From NCBI GenBank assembly GCA_024305745.1, contig JAHRBS010000004.1, positions 2,356,001 to 2,420,000 of the forward strand: a stretch of 64,000 nt of DNA. The letters are read 5' to 3'. The translations under genes and the position numbers were made by a program. Below, piece by piece: positions 11,508-23,953 of this stretch; positions within the stretch are counted from its first letter, which is position 1, and each line of letters begins with the position of its first letter. Source of the stretch: Polyporus tsugae. Taxonomy: Eukaryota > Basidiomycota > Agaricomycetes > Polyporales > Polyporaceae. The notes beneath the pieces are model-generated. The model searched no databases, was not told the DNA's origin, and worked only from the letters and a program-made list of their open reading frames with translations.

Positions 11508-12795
11508 TCAGTATTGCAGCGGCGGTCGGTCAGTGCTGGTCAGAGCATAGGTTTGGTTCTGCGCGGTTGTGTTCAAGAGGGTCCCCGGGTGGATGACGTT
11601 GAGGGTAACCAGCGCCAGAGTGATCATGAGCGCGTCAAAGATGACTGTGCCAGAACAAACTCAGCTCGGCAGTTCCAACGACCCAGTGACGAGGTAAACC
11701 GCTCACTGAAAAGGGTCTGGTTGTGCGCGATGGAACCGTTGAAGCCGTCCGCGAACTCTACGATACGGTAGATGGACCGGATGTAGACGAGGAAGGTCGG
11801 GAGGACGATGCCAACCAGGAGCATCTTCATCTTGCCGTCGAAAGCAAGCTGATTATGGCTGTAGTCGCCCTTGTGGAACGGTTGGTTCCTCGAGCGGCGC
11901 CACGTGCACTCGGCCATCAGAAAAGAGAAGAAGCTCATGGAGACTGGACCAATGAGCATGATCAGGAGAGTCCGAATGATGACAGGCGTGGTGAGGAGAA
12001 GACTAACTGATCTGCACGACGAGACCGCCCAAGATGATATTGCTTCCCTATGGGTGGATGGCAGCCTTTTGAGCCATAGTGCAAGCAGCTGACAAGGATC
12101 TAGGTACTCACAAGACGGGCCTTGTCCGGGTCACTTGCGACCTGTGCAACCATGCCACCACCACCACCTTGGATGAAGAGAGAGAATATGTCGAAGGTTA
12201 AGAAGAACCTAGAGTCTGTGAAGAGTTGTTGTTAGCCGTTGATAATAATAATCAGAGCGTGGACGTACACCACGTAGGACTCAGGCGGCTGTACTCGCTT
12301 CCCAAACGTTGGACAACCTTCCCGAACCCCATGAACAATGCCGCAACCAGAGGCGTAGGTGCCATTACCAACACCGTAATCCTAGGTGATTTGTGTCAAT
12401 GAGACAAGAGACGCGAGGGATCAGCAGGTGGGCATACTGAACGATGTACGACATCCTGGAAGTCGCATCATAAGCCGACTTCGTTCGGGCCACCCACCCG
12501 ACCACTTTTGCAACACCGGCTATAGCGAGCGTCGAGAACAACCACCAAGCACGAGAACGGGCAGCTTGAAAGGTGTGGAAGACTACCATAATGTTGTGAA
12601 TTGGATGTTCTGGGGCGCTATGGCATGAGTACTTACGGGTTGTAAGGATGAATATGATCACGAAGATGTAGCCGGCGGCCTTTGAGGGTACGTAGCCATA
12701 CAGGTTCAGGTCGGGTGTGGAACCTGTTGGGGAGACGTTAAAAAGATATGCACTAGGGGCCAAGGAGAGCAGTTCGGCAACTCACTGTCGGCCAT
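11508..12795 (-). CDS. RTA1-like membrane protein (copy 1)
   Basis: Eight exons (minus: 12795-12786, 12723-12637, 12582-12438, 12381-12269, 12215-12112, 12047-12008, 11943-11707, 11644-11508) give 290 residues with seven hydrophobic helices. Family marks are LYGYVPSKAAGYIFVII, the FDIFSLFIQGGGGG block and RSIYRIVEFADGF. RTA1 proteins are fungal seven-helix membrane proteins linked to lipid movement and resistance to aminocholesterol, sphingoid bases and azoles. The first coding exon is 10 nt (Met-Ala-Asp). The fifth exon begins at 12215; an acceptor at 12208 would cause a stop. A second family member lies at 39801-41283. Confidence 0.92.
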
Positions 12796-14187
12796 CCTTG
12801 TCGTACTAGGAAAACGAGGAACAAGAGTAGCGTATCGGAGAAGCGAGACGAAGAAGAGATGTCAGGTGCATTCTCGCCGCCATAGGCATGCAACCTTTAT
12901 ACCGGCTGGGAGGACGAGAGGAGTGTACGATCTGTTGAGAGGCATCATCTTTCCGCCAATGTACGCGTAGCATGAGGCGGGCCGTGTACCGAGGACGTGA
13001 GACTGAGAGGATTTCGTAAAGACATAACGAATAGCGCCGAGCCACCGTTCTTGGTGGCAATTTGGCGTCGACTCCGAATCTGGGTCCGACCAAAACCGGC
13101 GTTAGCTCAGGTGTTCTAAACCAGTAGTGCACTATCCTATTGGTTTTCACCTTCAGCACGACTCAGCCAGATGCTAAAGAGCTCCAATAAATGTTGTTTA
13201 CTATGCTTGCCGCCCATTCAAAAGTCTGCAGCACATAGAACTCCATGAGCAAAATGAGCACTGCGGTGCATTTGGGTACTCACTAGGGGAACACCCGGGG
13301 ACACGCCGGGCCCGCTCAACGCCTCTGCGACAGGTTGGTGAGAAGTAATCGTGCTTAGTTGAAACGCCAAGGTCTCACCAAACGCTCGGTCCGCTCACCG
13401 AGATGCAGTGCCACCCTGGGGCCCTGAAACGTGTGGACCCTCCATGCGCAGCACTACTTTTAAGGCTACGCACAGTACTCTCCGTCTTTCCTGTTGGCCA
13501 TCGGTTGGCGTCCCATTGGGATCGAACGTCAAGCAGGGCGTCGGGGTCCACAAGTTGGCCGGGTCTTCCGCTTGTGACAACACATAGACTTGGATCTAGG
13601 CTGTGTCCATCGCCGGTATACACGGCTGGGCGGCCGTGAGTATAACTTCTATATGGCCGACTCGCAAGGGTCCGAGTGCTACCGTGAGCCTAGCCCGTAG
13701 TATGGAATGCTCAGGAAGGACGAGTTTGCGCTTGCTGGACTGCCTGGGATCCGGAGGAGACGCTAAAAGACAACGCATCAAAAACAGAGGCGCTGCAGAG
13801 CGTGCACCAACAAACAGACGTTGAGGGTTTTTCGAGATATAAATGTCAAAAGGTTACCTGTATATATAACGACTCGTGAGTAATCGTTAATGAGAGGCAG
13901 TGGGGACACTCTTTACATTTTCCCTCGCATGAGCACGCATCGACAAGTAGACTTACTGTTACATGAAAACGACCCACAATGCGCTTTCCCAGTGAAGCAG
14001 CGCAAGGATTGAGACGACAATGTACATATATCGAGAGCTCGACAAGCATGATACAACGTTTGATACAGCATGAGTCTTTGAATCTTCAACAACAAGGATC
14101 AGCGACCGTCATTTCCCCCTAATCGTAGACCGTGGCATGTTGGGAACTTCTCGTAAATGCGCACGGATGATCACTCCGTCGGGACGA
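12796..14187. other. intergenic, 1.4 kb
   Basis: Promoter of RTA1-like copy 1 and 3' flank of the SGT1-like gene. Overlapping open frames on both strands at 13375-13824 have no splice-consistent structure or known motif. Otherwise nothing seen. Confidence 0.55.
12896..12901 (-). promoter_or_regulatory. TATA box of RTA1-like gene copy 1
   Basis: TATAAA on the minus strand about 101 bp upstream of the ATG. The second RTA1-like gene has the same motif at nearly the same distance. Confidence 0.6.
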
Positions 14188-14988
14188 TCATGAGGCCCAC
14201 TTCTTCCACTCGCTTCCCTCTGGAGGCTTCACCTCCACCGGCCCCTTCCCCACCTCATCCCAGTTCGTGCTGAGAGTGGTGCCGCCGCTCTCAGAGTAGC
14301 TCTTCATCATGGCGCGACGGGTGTCCTCGTCCGCGTCAGCGTAGAGCTTCTGGAAGAACTCGTTCACCGAGGCATCTCCGCCTGCATTCGGATCCTGGTC
14401 GCTCGTGAGCGGCTTGTCGTGGCCGAGGATCTCAGTGGTAATCCCGTCCCAGTTCTTCTGCTGCTTGCGAACTGTCGTACTCGCGGGTGCAGAGCTTGCG
14501 GGGAACGCAACAAGGGCTGCAAACGGTCAGCCAGACATATGGAAAATGCATTGCGAAGGAGACGTGGGGACGTACGGTCTGGAGCGTCGCCGATGAGAGC
14601 ACCCCACCGTCCCTGAGCCATTTTGGCGAAGCGGACCTCGACCTTGACCTTTCCTATGGTGAAGCCGCTGTTCTCCGTATCTATCTGGCCCTTGAGGGGC
14701 TCGAGCACAAGGGACTTATCGCCGTGGGAGTAGGTAAACTGGTTCCGCCACAGTCGGGACAGGCGGCGGTTAATCCTCGCAATGCAAACGCAATAAAGTG
14801 GACCGCTACCTTCCTAGGCTCAAAGGACACCTTGACCTGTTCTGGATCAGCCCCCTTGTCGAAGATGGAGAGGGTGACAGTCTCGTCGGTCTCGTAGAAC
14901 TCGTGTCTGGATGGCCAGAATGGGCCGCGCCAATCAGCCTGGCGCTGAAGCATCCAGCTCGGATCGAGGCGCACCTCGGAGTTGTCAT
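14188..14988 (-). CDS. SGT1-like cochaperone with CS and SGS domains, no TPR
   Basis: Four exons (minus: 14988-14975, 14906-14810, 14738-14576, 14516-14188) give 200 residues. The CS domain starts at once (MTTPRHEFYETDETVTLSIF) and runs to about residue 92, and a linker leads to an SGS domain (KNWDGITTEILG, then FFQKLYADADEDTRRAMMKS and STNWDEVGKG). SGT1 links HSP90 to SCF ubiquitin ligase and kinetochore assembly in yeast and to immune receptors in plants. The usual N-terminal TPR domain is absent, and the 14-nt first exon leaves no room for it. The start is well supported, since splicing creates the Arg of PRHEF exactly. Confidence 0.9.
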
Positions 14989-15391
14989 GATTCAATCGGG
15001 AGCAATAGGCGCAGATCAAGTGTCTCCGCGATGGTGGGGGAGGTAAAGAGCGTGTGTGGAAGACAGAGGACACAGGGAGAGGAAAGGGGACAGCCGGGAG
15101 GAGGACATGGTCGCTGCAGTCCGGCAAGAGGCGAATATTCTAGCAAACCACGTGAGCGACGCGACGCAGGGTGGGCGCTCGGATGCAGCCCCTCGCCAAT
15201 AGGCGCTGGTCCGAAGCCGCGCGGCCGCATTGAATTGGGGTCTCGTCCGCGACGTCATCCTCCAAATTCGCATCCGCGAACACACCAGACTCTCATTGGC
15301 ATGTCCACCCTCCTCTTCTCTCTCGCACCACGTCCAGATACCCCGCGTATCATCTGCCACTCCCTCAGTCAACCCACCCAGTCCTTCACAC
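14989..15391. promoter_or_regulatory. bidirectional promoter between SGT1-like and GST genes
   Basis: About 400 bp between two divergent start codons. No TATA box seen. An open frame on each strand crosses the region, but neither has protein-like content. Confidence 0.5.
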
Positions 15392-16812
15392 ATGTCCGCC
15401 CTGCCCAAAGCCGCGCTTTACTACAGCTCACAATCGATCTGGGCCTCTGTTCGTAGGTGGCGGCTACTTATCTCTGTGCTGAATCTTTACTGACCCCCAG
15501 GGCCGACATAGCTCTCCTTGCCTTGTACGTGGCTGTAGTTGTTCCAATACGAGCAACCGTTTCGAGCTCAATGTGATCTAGAGAGGAGAAGGGGTACGGC
15601 GACGATGAAATTGACCTCAAGCAGGTCGACATTTGTGCGTATTTTGGCCTGCTTATGGGTCATTCTGCATATCGATAAAGATATACACGCGTTACAGCAA
15701 AGGGCGAGAACTTCGAGCCCACCTACCTGCGTCTCAACCCAGCTGGTGCGTTATCCATCATACACCCCTGCACTGCCCATTCACAGCAATGTGCCACAGG
15801 CACAGTACCTACGCTCGTCGTTCCCTTGAACAAAACTCTATCCCTCGAGATAGAGTCTCGGTACAAGGCTCTTCAGGACACCAAGGTAAGAGAGTATTGT
15901 TCGGAAGTCAATCTGACCTGTGTCCTCATGCATTCGCAGTCGATTGTGGACTTCCTTGACAAGTCTCGTTCTGCGCAGTCACGGACCCATACCACGTCTT
16001 CCGCGCCGTCCCCGTCGTTGGCACCTGCCACCATCGCATTCAGCGCAGCATCGAATCAAATCATCGAACTTCTCCATTGTCAGATCGCCGACCCGAACGC
16101 GCTTTTCTACATGAACGCGCGCTCAGAGAGCGAACTTCAGTCTCTTGCCAAGCAGCTCATACCGTTCCTTATGAGCCGACGCGATACACTATCCAGGCTT
16201 TTAACCGAAAGCGACACCGGCACCATCCAAGTGTCCGAGAAAACCAAGTCGTTCTGGCAAGTGAAGAAGATAGCCACGGACAAATTCTTGCAGGTATTCG
16301 AGCAAGCAGACAAAAATGGCGCTGATCTCGTGGACGAAGAACCCCAAAGGCGTGAGGAATACCTTGAATCGTCCCGGGCAGCCTGGACAGGGCTGAAAGG
16401 CGTTCTCGCCACACTGAATACGGAGATCTTTGGACCGTACACGCTTGGTATGTTCAAGTCCATAAGCCTGGAAGTCAACAGCTTGAAACTGAATTACAAA
16501 CATTGCGTTCCCGCAGGCGATCAGTTGTCAGTAGCCGACTTACATCTTGCGGCTTGGATTGCCCGCATCGCCTTTCTCTGCGGTGCGACAGTTTCGGAGG
16601 ACGGCACGGCGGTGCTCGGGAAGATCGAGGCTCATGTTGGCGACGATTTCACGCTACCCAAGGAGTTCTCCGTTGCTGAGGCGCGCCGACGGGCTGGACT
16701 CCCTGCTCCTAATATCGAGTCGTCGGAACGTCAGAGCAAGCTCGCCGCCTTTTGGGACGCTATGAGGGAGCGACCAAGCTGGAAGAAAGTTTACGGTGAG
16801 GGGTTGCACTGA
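15392..16812 (+). CDS. glutathione S-transferase family protein
   Basis: Seven exons (15392-15456, 15501-15524, 15582-15634, 15698-15745, 15800-15885, 15940-16447, 16517-16812) give 359 residues. The thioredoxin-like N-terminal domain reads KAALYYSSQSIWASV, EEKGYGDDEIDLKQVDI, then GENFEPTYLRLNPAGTVPTL with the cis-Pro loop. A Ser-rich insert (about 106-125) precedes a long helical C-terminal domain ending WDAMRERPSWKKVY. The protein is longer than typical cytosolic GSTs (200-250), through the insert and an extended C-terminal domain, as in some basidiomycete GST-like proteins. It probably conjugates or reduces electrophiles with glutathione; the substrate is unknown. Confidence 0.87.
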
Positions 16813-17503
16813 TTCAATTGGAGCAGGATCTGCAGAGGCGCATCTCGGTGGCGGTGGGGATTGTAGTGTGGCAGCGGAAAGCGGTTTGGAGGAACTGGTC
16901 TGGTAAAGCGAGATTGATTCAAGGCTGTAACAATAATTGATGATGGGAATGCTTGCGGTCTCTTGGGTTTCATTCCGAAGAACACTTATACAGTAAGTGC
17001 CGGCAGGCGCAGTGTACGCAACGTTGGGCGGGGTGGAACGCTGTCAGGTGGCCAGGTACATATACTCGCAGTCATGTCACAGTCAGTTAATCGTTGGGCG
17101 GGCTGATGGTGAAGCGAACTCAGGCCGGGGTGCATTGGCTTGCGCAGAGGCTTGGCGCACAGGATGATGGCGGGTGTGACTGGGCGGTCCGAGTCGTGAC
17201 AAAGGTGAGGGTGACAGAGGTGGGCGCTCGGAGAGACGCCGACTGAGAGCAGCCACGGAGAGCGACGGCTCCAATGTCCATCTTTTCCTTCCAGTTGCTC
17301 TTGCCCTGCCCTCTCTACACTGTCCTTCTCCCATCGTTCCCTCCCTCTCGTACGCCTCGTCCTCGTCTTCTATCACTCCGCTCTCTTGTCGGCCCACGCG
17401 CTCCGCCTTCCACCCCGACCTCTTCCATACCCCCGCACCCTGGTCTTGACACCCAAGCTGGCTTTTGGCGTCCCCCACCCACCACGGAATCCCCAGCTGG
17501 GCA
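16813..17503. other. intergenic: GST 3' flank and GT31 promoter
   Basis: No gene recognised. The last 230 bp before the GT31 start are strongly CT-rich on the plus strand. A minus-strand open frame at 17083-17547 is antisense to this tract and is rejected. Confidence 0.55.
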
Positions 17504-20469
17504 ATGTCATTCGTCCGCGACTTCTTCACCCAACAGACACGAACCAATGTCCCGCTGACCCGCGTAACAAACGCCCCAGAAATCGACTATCAAGAGGACG
17601 TCCGTCTTGAGCCAGGACCTTCAACGACCCCAACTGCGCAGTCAATTCATCCTCGAGCGGTCACACTCGGTAGCCACTCTTTGCCCCCATACGACGAGGA
17701 TGAGGACTTCAACTGCCGTGCCCCGCGCGGATCCACCGATAGTTCGCGTCTCTACCCGCCGAGCGCCGGGGAACCCACGGGTTCGCAATCGGTCTGTTCA
17801 ACCGCGAACAACACGCCAGTCCCGTCGCGCGCACCCTCACCAACCCCTTTCTACTACTCGGGCACATCTTCATGCGATTCTGACAGCGAAAGCGAGTCCG
17901 ACTCTAGTGGAGAGACACTGCGTCCCCACTGGCGCGACTACGAACGCCCGCGCTGGTGGGAGTTTCGTCTTGGTTCTAGACGCAGCGGCGAGACATGGAG
18001 TCGGCGGCGAAGGTGGAGAGATGTTATCTGGGGATTGCGGTCATGCAAACGCCTTGTTCGCAGGCTGGTTCGACATCCGTTCTTTCCCAAGACCCCCGTC
18101 ACGATTGTACGTCCTATTCTTTGCTCCTGGAAGGCATCTCCAACGGATGCCTCTCTCTGTGTATCTCTTGACGCTCCCTTCCGCCATCACGCCAGCGTGT
18201 GTGGACACCAGAGGGATGCCAGCGATCGGTTTCATCCGCGTATGAGGCGGTGGTTGCCCTCTTAACTTGGGCAGGCGGTTCCCTAATCCCTGCCCTCGAT
18301 CTTAACCCTATCCCTATCTCTTTCCTCCTCGTATCATGCGCTCATGTAATCTGTTTGACAGCTGCTCACACTCCTTTTGCTCACCATCTTCGGCGTGTCC
18401 CTTACTTTCCTGCTCATCTACATCCTCAACCCGGACAAGGAACCATTACCATGGCGGGGATATTGCACTCTGCCCCAACGCTCAGCTGGGCCACCATCCC
18501 TATCCCTGTCCACGACAGCATTCCTACAAAGGCCTATACCGACGAATTTCACTCTGCCAACATTCCCCCCAGATCAGTTGGATACCCTAGCACCGGCAGG
18601 TGTGTTCATTGGCGTGTTTTCGATGGATACCTCGGTGGAGCGGAGGATGTTGGTCAGGTCGACTTGGGCAAGTCATGTGCGGAGCAGGGAAGGTGCGGGG
18701 GAAGGTGATGGAGGAGCTGGGACGTCGCGGACTATCGTGCGATTCATTTTGGCGCAGCCTCAGAAGGATTGGGAGAGGAGAGTGAAGCTCGAGATGGAAA
18801 GTAAGTAACTTATCTCTTCGTCTGTTCCTCTCTGCTCTCATTGTGCCTACTAACCGTCGGTCCGCCAGTGTATAAGGACATGGTGATCCTCCCGATTTCT
18901 GAGAACATGAACAACGGCAAGACGCATGCGTTCCTCTCCTGGGCGGCGAACTATTCTTGGGTCCCGCCAATTTACCACGATGGCTACAACAAGATCCCGA
19001 CCAATTTCACCTATCTGAACACTACCAACCCAGCTCCCGCATTAGCTCATCATGATCCAGTGTATGCGCATCGCGACCAGCTCATCAACTCTCCTCCTCG
19101 CCATTGGGTTCGACCAGACTTCGTGGTCAAAGCTGACGACGACTCGTTTGTCATGCTCGCGGAACTCGAAGCACGACTACGCGTGGAATTATACACGGAT
19201 CCCCTGCCCCCTCCCCCGCCTCCGGTCTGGCGCAATCCCCAATGGCGACAGCAGGTACAACAGAGGGGAGATGACCCGGCAATATTGGATTACAACCAGA
19301 TTGCGTCCTACTTCAATCTCTCCCTTCCCTCATATCTTACTCGTCAATCGACACTTGCCGCGCTGTCGCCAGCAACAGCAACGGACGAACCAGCGTCACC
19401 GGATCCTCTCGTGTTCTGGGGCTATCTCGTCAAGAACCGGTTTATGGCTGGGGAGCTGTATGCGCTCAGCTACTCGCTCGTAGACTGGATTTCGAAGGAC
19501 CCCCTGGTCAAGACGATGACCCGCGGCGCGGAGGACAAGCAGACCTCGAAGTGGATTCGCGCTCACCCGCGCGCTGGGCAGGTACGGTGGTCGAGCGAGC
19601 GTTGCTGGATCTATGATCATCCGCGCGCCGGGACGGTGTACGTCTCCTTCCGGTCATCTTCTGCTACGCCAAGCTGATTTCGCCCGACGTATACAGATAT
19701 TCTCACGGGTTCTTGTTCCCTTCCGAGGTGAAACGTGTCCAGGACGGCGTTATGCGTGACTTGCAGCGGCTCGCTCAACAGACATCCGGATCCGAGGCGT
19801 CGGCCATCGGGTACACGCCCGTTGGACAGCACATCCCGACGCCCGAGAAATGGACGCATTCGACTGTCTCGAAGTGGCATGTGCGCTATTCGCCGCCCGT
19901 ATCGGATTTGAGCCTGGACTACAGCGTTGAGGCCCTTGTCGAGGGCAGCGATATGTCCATGGTCCATGACGGTACGTGTATACTGCTACATATTGATATT
20001 GCTAGACGTCGTGTGCTGACCCATCACCGCGCTGTCGTTCGGGACGTATATGTCTCATCATTTAGATGGCTCGATGGCGCCCGACCTGGCCTGGAAGTAC
20101 CGTGAGGGCCAACAGAAGCGGTATGCAGGCAAGCGCGTTGGTGGGACGATCGTCGTCCACTTCATCAAGAAGAACATGTGGTTCCTTGAGGCGGCGGCGG
20201 CGTTTTTGCATGGAGAGGACGTGACACTGCTCGAGCGCGCTTTGGGACAGGCGCGCAATGAGCCTAGAGCGGAACTGGACGATAGCCCGGAAGACGATGC
20301 CGTCGTGGAAGGGGACGAAGATGAGGATGGCTTGCCTCCATCCCCCGACTCTGTGCCGGCCACCTTCTCCGCTCTTCTACCCATCGCAAGGGAACCATCG
20401 GACTCGAGCTCGCATACCAAAGCACGGACAAATGTCCAAAGATTGCGCAGACAAGCAGAGGTCCACTAG
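17504..20469 (+). CDS. GT31-family glycosyltransferase (beta-1,3-galactosyltransferase-like)
   Basis: Five exons (17504-18106, 18362-18800, 18869-19637, 19697-19971, 20066-20469) give 829 residues. Exon 1 encodes a 200-residue cytosolic, Ser-rich then Arg-rich region. Exon 2 opens with a single hydrophobic helix (LLTLLLLTIFGVSLTFLLIY), giving type II topology. The lumenal part has the GT31 signature, VFIGVFSMDTSVERRMLVRS followed by TW, and the metal-binding DDD in FVVKADDDSFVML. The C-terminal tail is acidic and Ser/Pro-rich. It probably adds a hexose in the Golgi; donor and acceptor cannot be read from sequence. Intron 1 (255 nt) is much longer than its neighbours and falls exactly between the cytosolic and membrane regions. 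Confidence 0.88.
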
Positions 20470-21315
20470 CACAGCGTAAGCAACACTCTTCGTCTATTAT
20501 TTTTCATGGGGGATCGGGCATTTTGCATTGCACTTAGTACTATATCTCTTCTGTTTTTCTTGCATTATCATTCATCCTGTCTTTACATTGCGTATATACC
20601 TTCTTACCCCGCATTTTGCTTCCCGCTTGCGTCCCATTAATCCACTCTCCAACTCCGACCCCCACCCTTCGTTGCTCTTGCGCTTCAGTGTTCCCGGCGC
20701 TGGTGTACCGTTCACATTCAACCTCTAATCGGCCCCTCCAATACGCATATACATCTAACTGCTCCCCGTGTAAATTATCCACCGTATATCTCGTGCAGTC
20801 CTTTCACAGTCGATGGAATGAAATCAAGGGGCCCCCGCAGGTGTTGAGATTTTAACCTATGCTCTAAGTGCGAACCAGCCTTCGCTTTGTTGAGCATCGC
20901 GTGCGCGTCATGGAGGTGACTTATAAATTGGCAACAACGTTGATACCTAATTTGTCGAGCATATACATGGTTAAGCCATAAGTACCTGGAGACGGGCGTA
21001 AAAGTTAAAACCACTCATGCATACTTATGACCGACGCCGATTAATCCCCCAGCTGGTACGACAGACGATTGCACGGACGGTCTTGGCAATTACCCACTTC
21101 GAATACCATTGTGTAAGTCGGGATGCCGTGTGTGTGCCCGTACAATGACTACCTGCATCAACCCCCATAACATGACACCTTTAAGGTGTTCAGGGAAATC
21201 GAGGGTATCCAACGGTAAATCATGGATGCTATATGTGACGAACCTCGCCGGTTGGAGCATATGCTGTATCCCAGAAGTCGCTATAGCTAGCCCAACTACG
21301 ACGCAGCTAATATCA
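20470..21315. other. intergenic between convergent genes
   Basis: About 850 bp, T-rich just after the GT31 stop, consistent with a terminator or poly(A) region. Short open frames at 20528-20728 and 21109-21399 are not convincing. Confidence 0.55.
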
Positions 21316-22892
21316 TCAGTAGCCTATCGGTGGAGGACCCACGTAAATCGGCCTATATCCGTCCAACATCGTAGCCGCAGGACTCGGGAGGACATCTAAG
21401 GGGGTCCTTGACTGTATCCGATCCCGGACCGCCGCCCTTATCCTCCCTTCCCATCGCTGGAACCACTCGCCCTCCCTCTCCCCAATGAGGTATGCCCAGC
21501 CATTAGGTGTCTGCTGCCAGCGACCATCGTTGGCATACGGCGGAGGGCCCGATGTGTCAGGTGGCTGGATCTGCCACGTCTTCAGCGCGTAGGCCCCGCC
21601 GCAGACCTCCCAGCGTCCGCCGCCATGACTGCTGAAGCGCTTGAATAGCCAGAGGAACGGGTAGATGAGAAACAGCCAGAGAAAGAACTTGAGCCACTTG
21701 TTGGAGAGCGTGCGGGAGAGTCTGTTGTCAGGGCGGATCCGAATCTTATGATGGGACATGTCGAAGGACAGGTGGATATTGTGGCTATAGACCGACCGTA
21801 TCGCCGCAGTTATGGCATCGTGCAGGTTGGCGGTGTTCCAGCCATATATGATCTACTTACGCGAGGCGAGTGTTCAGTATTACGCTATAACGTAACCAGC
21901 AGGGAGGGACATGCACACCTTGGTGTACGTAAACTCCTTCAAGAGCTTGTCACTTGCGCAGTATTCGTCGGCCCACTGCCGCAAGGTCTTGGACGACTGG
22001 AGCACAACAGGACATTGGGGCGTGTCTGACTGCTGGAACCAGGACTCTGGACCAGAAGCGACCCAAGGAGGAAGGCCATGCTCCTTGCGCAACTTCTTCC
22101 GCTCTTGAGCAGCCTTCTGCTCTTCTTTCGTTGGCTTGCGCCTCCCAGACGGAAGCGCCTCCTCCGGGTCGTGTGCCACGAGCTCGTTCGAGTCTACCTG
22201 CATGTACATCTCGCCCCGATATGCAGGTTCAGCATCGGGCAAGCTCCAATGGACGGGACCGTACACGATTTGCGGCGTGAGGTCAACGTAGAAGTCGAAG
22301 TCTGCGATCCTGACCTTGAGCCGCGGGCAGTAAACGGGGTTGCATGATCACCCACCAGTCACAGTCTCGGAGTAGCTTTCTGTTCGATGAGTGTAGTTTC
22401 CATTCCCATCCCTACTGTACACCGTCCGGGTCTTGTGTTCGGTGTGCGTCCCGCGGGCGTGGATCTTGTACTCGGGGCGGGCGGTGGATTGAGACAAGAG
22501 AAAGCGATACAGTGCTTCACCTGACGAGACCCATGAGCGATATTCCATCTTCGGTCGAGCACGTTCTATGCAGTCCTTCACGAGGCAGACTCGAAGCGGA
22601 AGTATCACTCACCGTCCTCGTTCAGATGTGGGTCATGAGAGACAATCTCCTTCCCGGATATGAAGAATTCGGCCTCGTAGGGCGTGAACTCGGGAGGAGG
22701 CTCCTCTCCGCCTGTAGGAAGGTACACGTTCTCGAAAGCAATTTCGGTGTACCTCGGAGCCTGAGTATCTTCTGGAAGAGAGGAGCGACTAGGCGGCGAA
22801 GAGGATGGACCACTGGTTGCTGCCGACGGGCCCGCCGTGAGCAGTTCGGTAGAATCGTAGCGGCCCTTCCGGTCTACAGGCGCGGAGAGCAT
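21316..22892 (-). CDS. unrecognised protein with one membrane segment
   Basis: Four exons (minus: 22892-22613, 22520-22356, 22301-21919, 21852-21316) give 454 residues in clean phase. I do not recognise the family. The N-terminal 80 residues are Ser/Pro-rich and disordered. A probable beta-rich region follows (YEAEFFISGKEIVSHDP, then HTEHKTRTVYSRDG and a DFDFYVDL segment). A basic helix (KPTKEEQKAAQERKKLRKEH) precedes a Trp-rich region, and one strongly hydrophobic segment (KWLKFFLWLFLIYPFLWLF) lies at about residues 335-355. The tail is Pro/Gly/Trp-rich and ends PPPIGY. Codon use and exon phasing support a real gene; the product is possibly a tail-region-anchored or hairpin membrane protein. 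No function is assigned. Confidence 0.8.
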
Positions 22893-23953
22893 GGCGGATG
22901 GTATAAAGACAAGTTGAATTCGCCGACGCCGACCAGCGTGGCCGGATATGCGTATGTTGTCCGAGTCAGCGCCACGTTGGGCATCATTCCGGGCAGTACT
23001 GCCTCGGCGGTGGCTGTGTCACCTGCAAGCTCTAGTACAGTATTATTACTTTCAGACTTTCGTACGTAGTTTCAACTGTTGAGAGGTGCTATACGCCTGA
23101 TCGCAACTCGTATTTCACATATTTTGGCCAAGCCCGGTGCCTGGTACTTTACAGACTCAGGATTCCGAGAGGCTGATCAATTCAGAGGCGCACAGTGGTC
23201 TTGTCACCCTCTTGACTCTTGTAAAACCTGAGTACGACTCTGCAATTGCTACACCCTCAGTCCGGGTCGGCCTACCAAAATCTGGTGCTTGGCCAAGCTT
23301 GGCACACCATTTTCTCCACAAGGATGATATGTTCAAATTGGCTTGGAGGATGACGTCTCTCGTCGCCTAAGCTTGTCTGAGCCCTCGTGCCTTTCATTGT
23401 CAACAAGACATCCGTTGGTGCCACAGCAGGCCTCTCCATATGGACATCACCAGCACCAGCGGTTTGTCCTCGAGACTTTCCCGAATTGACGTTACAGTAC
23501 TTGTTTCCACGCTGAATATGTGGGACCCGTCCCCACTGGCGCGACTCGAATCGGAAGACAAAACGGTGTCCTAACCGCACGGCAGTGTAGACGTCATCCT
23601 ATCGTCAGTGGAGGAAGGCACATACGGAGCTCATGTTTTTGACACGCCGCATGGGGCGGCCCCAAGGCAACGTGCACGCAGTGGACGTGCCTTGCTATAG
23701 TGGTAAGTTAGCCTGCTCCATCTGGCACCGCAGTCCACTGCCACCCCTGCAACTCCAGCGCGCCAGTGCGCCTCCGCCCCACACGAGCTATGAGGTCAAC
23801 GCTATCCAAGCTGAGGGCTCGGTGGCTCGGTGGTTCAGTTAAATAGCGGGAGGCATCTACGCAGAAATGCACAAGATCCTACTTTGACAAACGCGTCGCA
23901 GCACCACCAATCCAACTTCATCGACAGAATCATCCACGCACTCCACACTCAAC
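22893..23953. promoter_or_regulatory. divergent intergenic region, 1.06 kb
   Basis: Separates the unrecognised membrane protein (minus) from the CsbD-domain gene (plus), so it holds both promoters. Open frames at 23137-23370 and 23272-23580 overlap on opposite strands and look random. No TATA box of good quality seen. Confidence 0.5.

Noticed and set aside
12201..12215. Acceptor at 12208 for RTA1-like exon 5
   Set aside because: It leads to a stop codon in frame. The acceptor at 12215 restores a conserved Trp-Tyr block and total codon phase.
13375..13824. Overlapping open frames on both strands
   Set aside because: No splice-consistent extension, no motif and similar openness on both strands suggest chance in GC-rich DNA.
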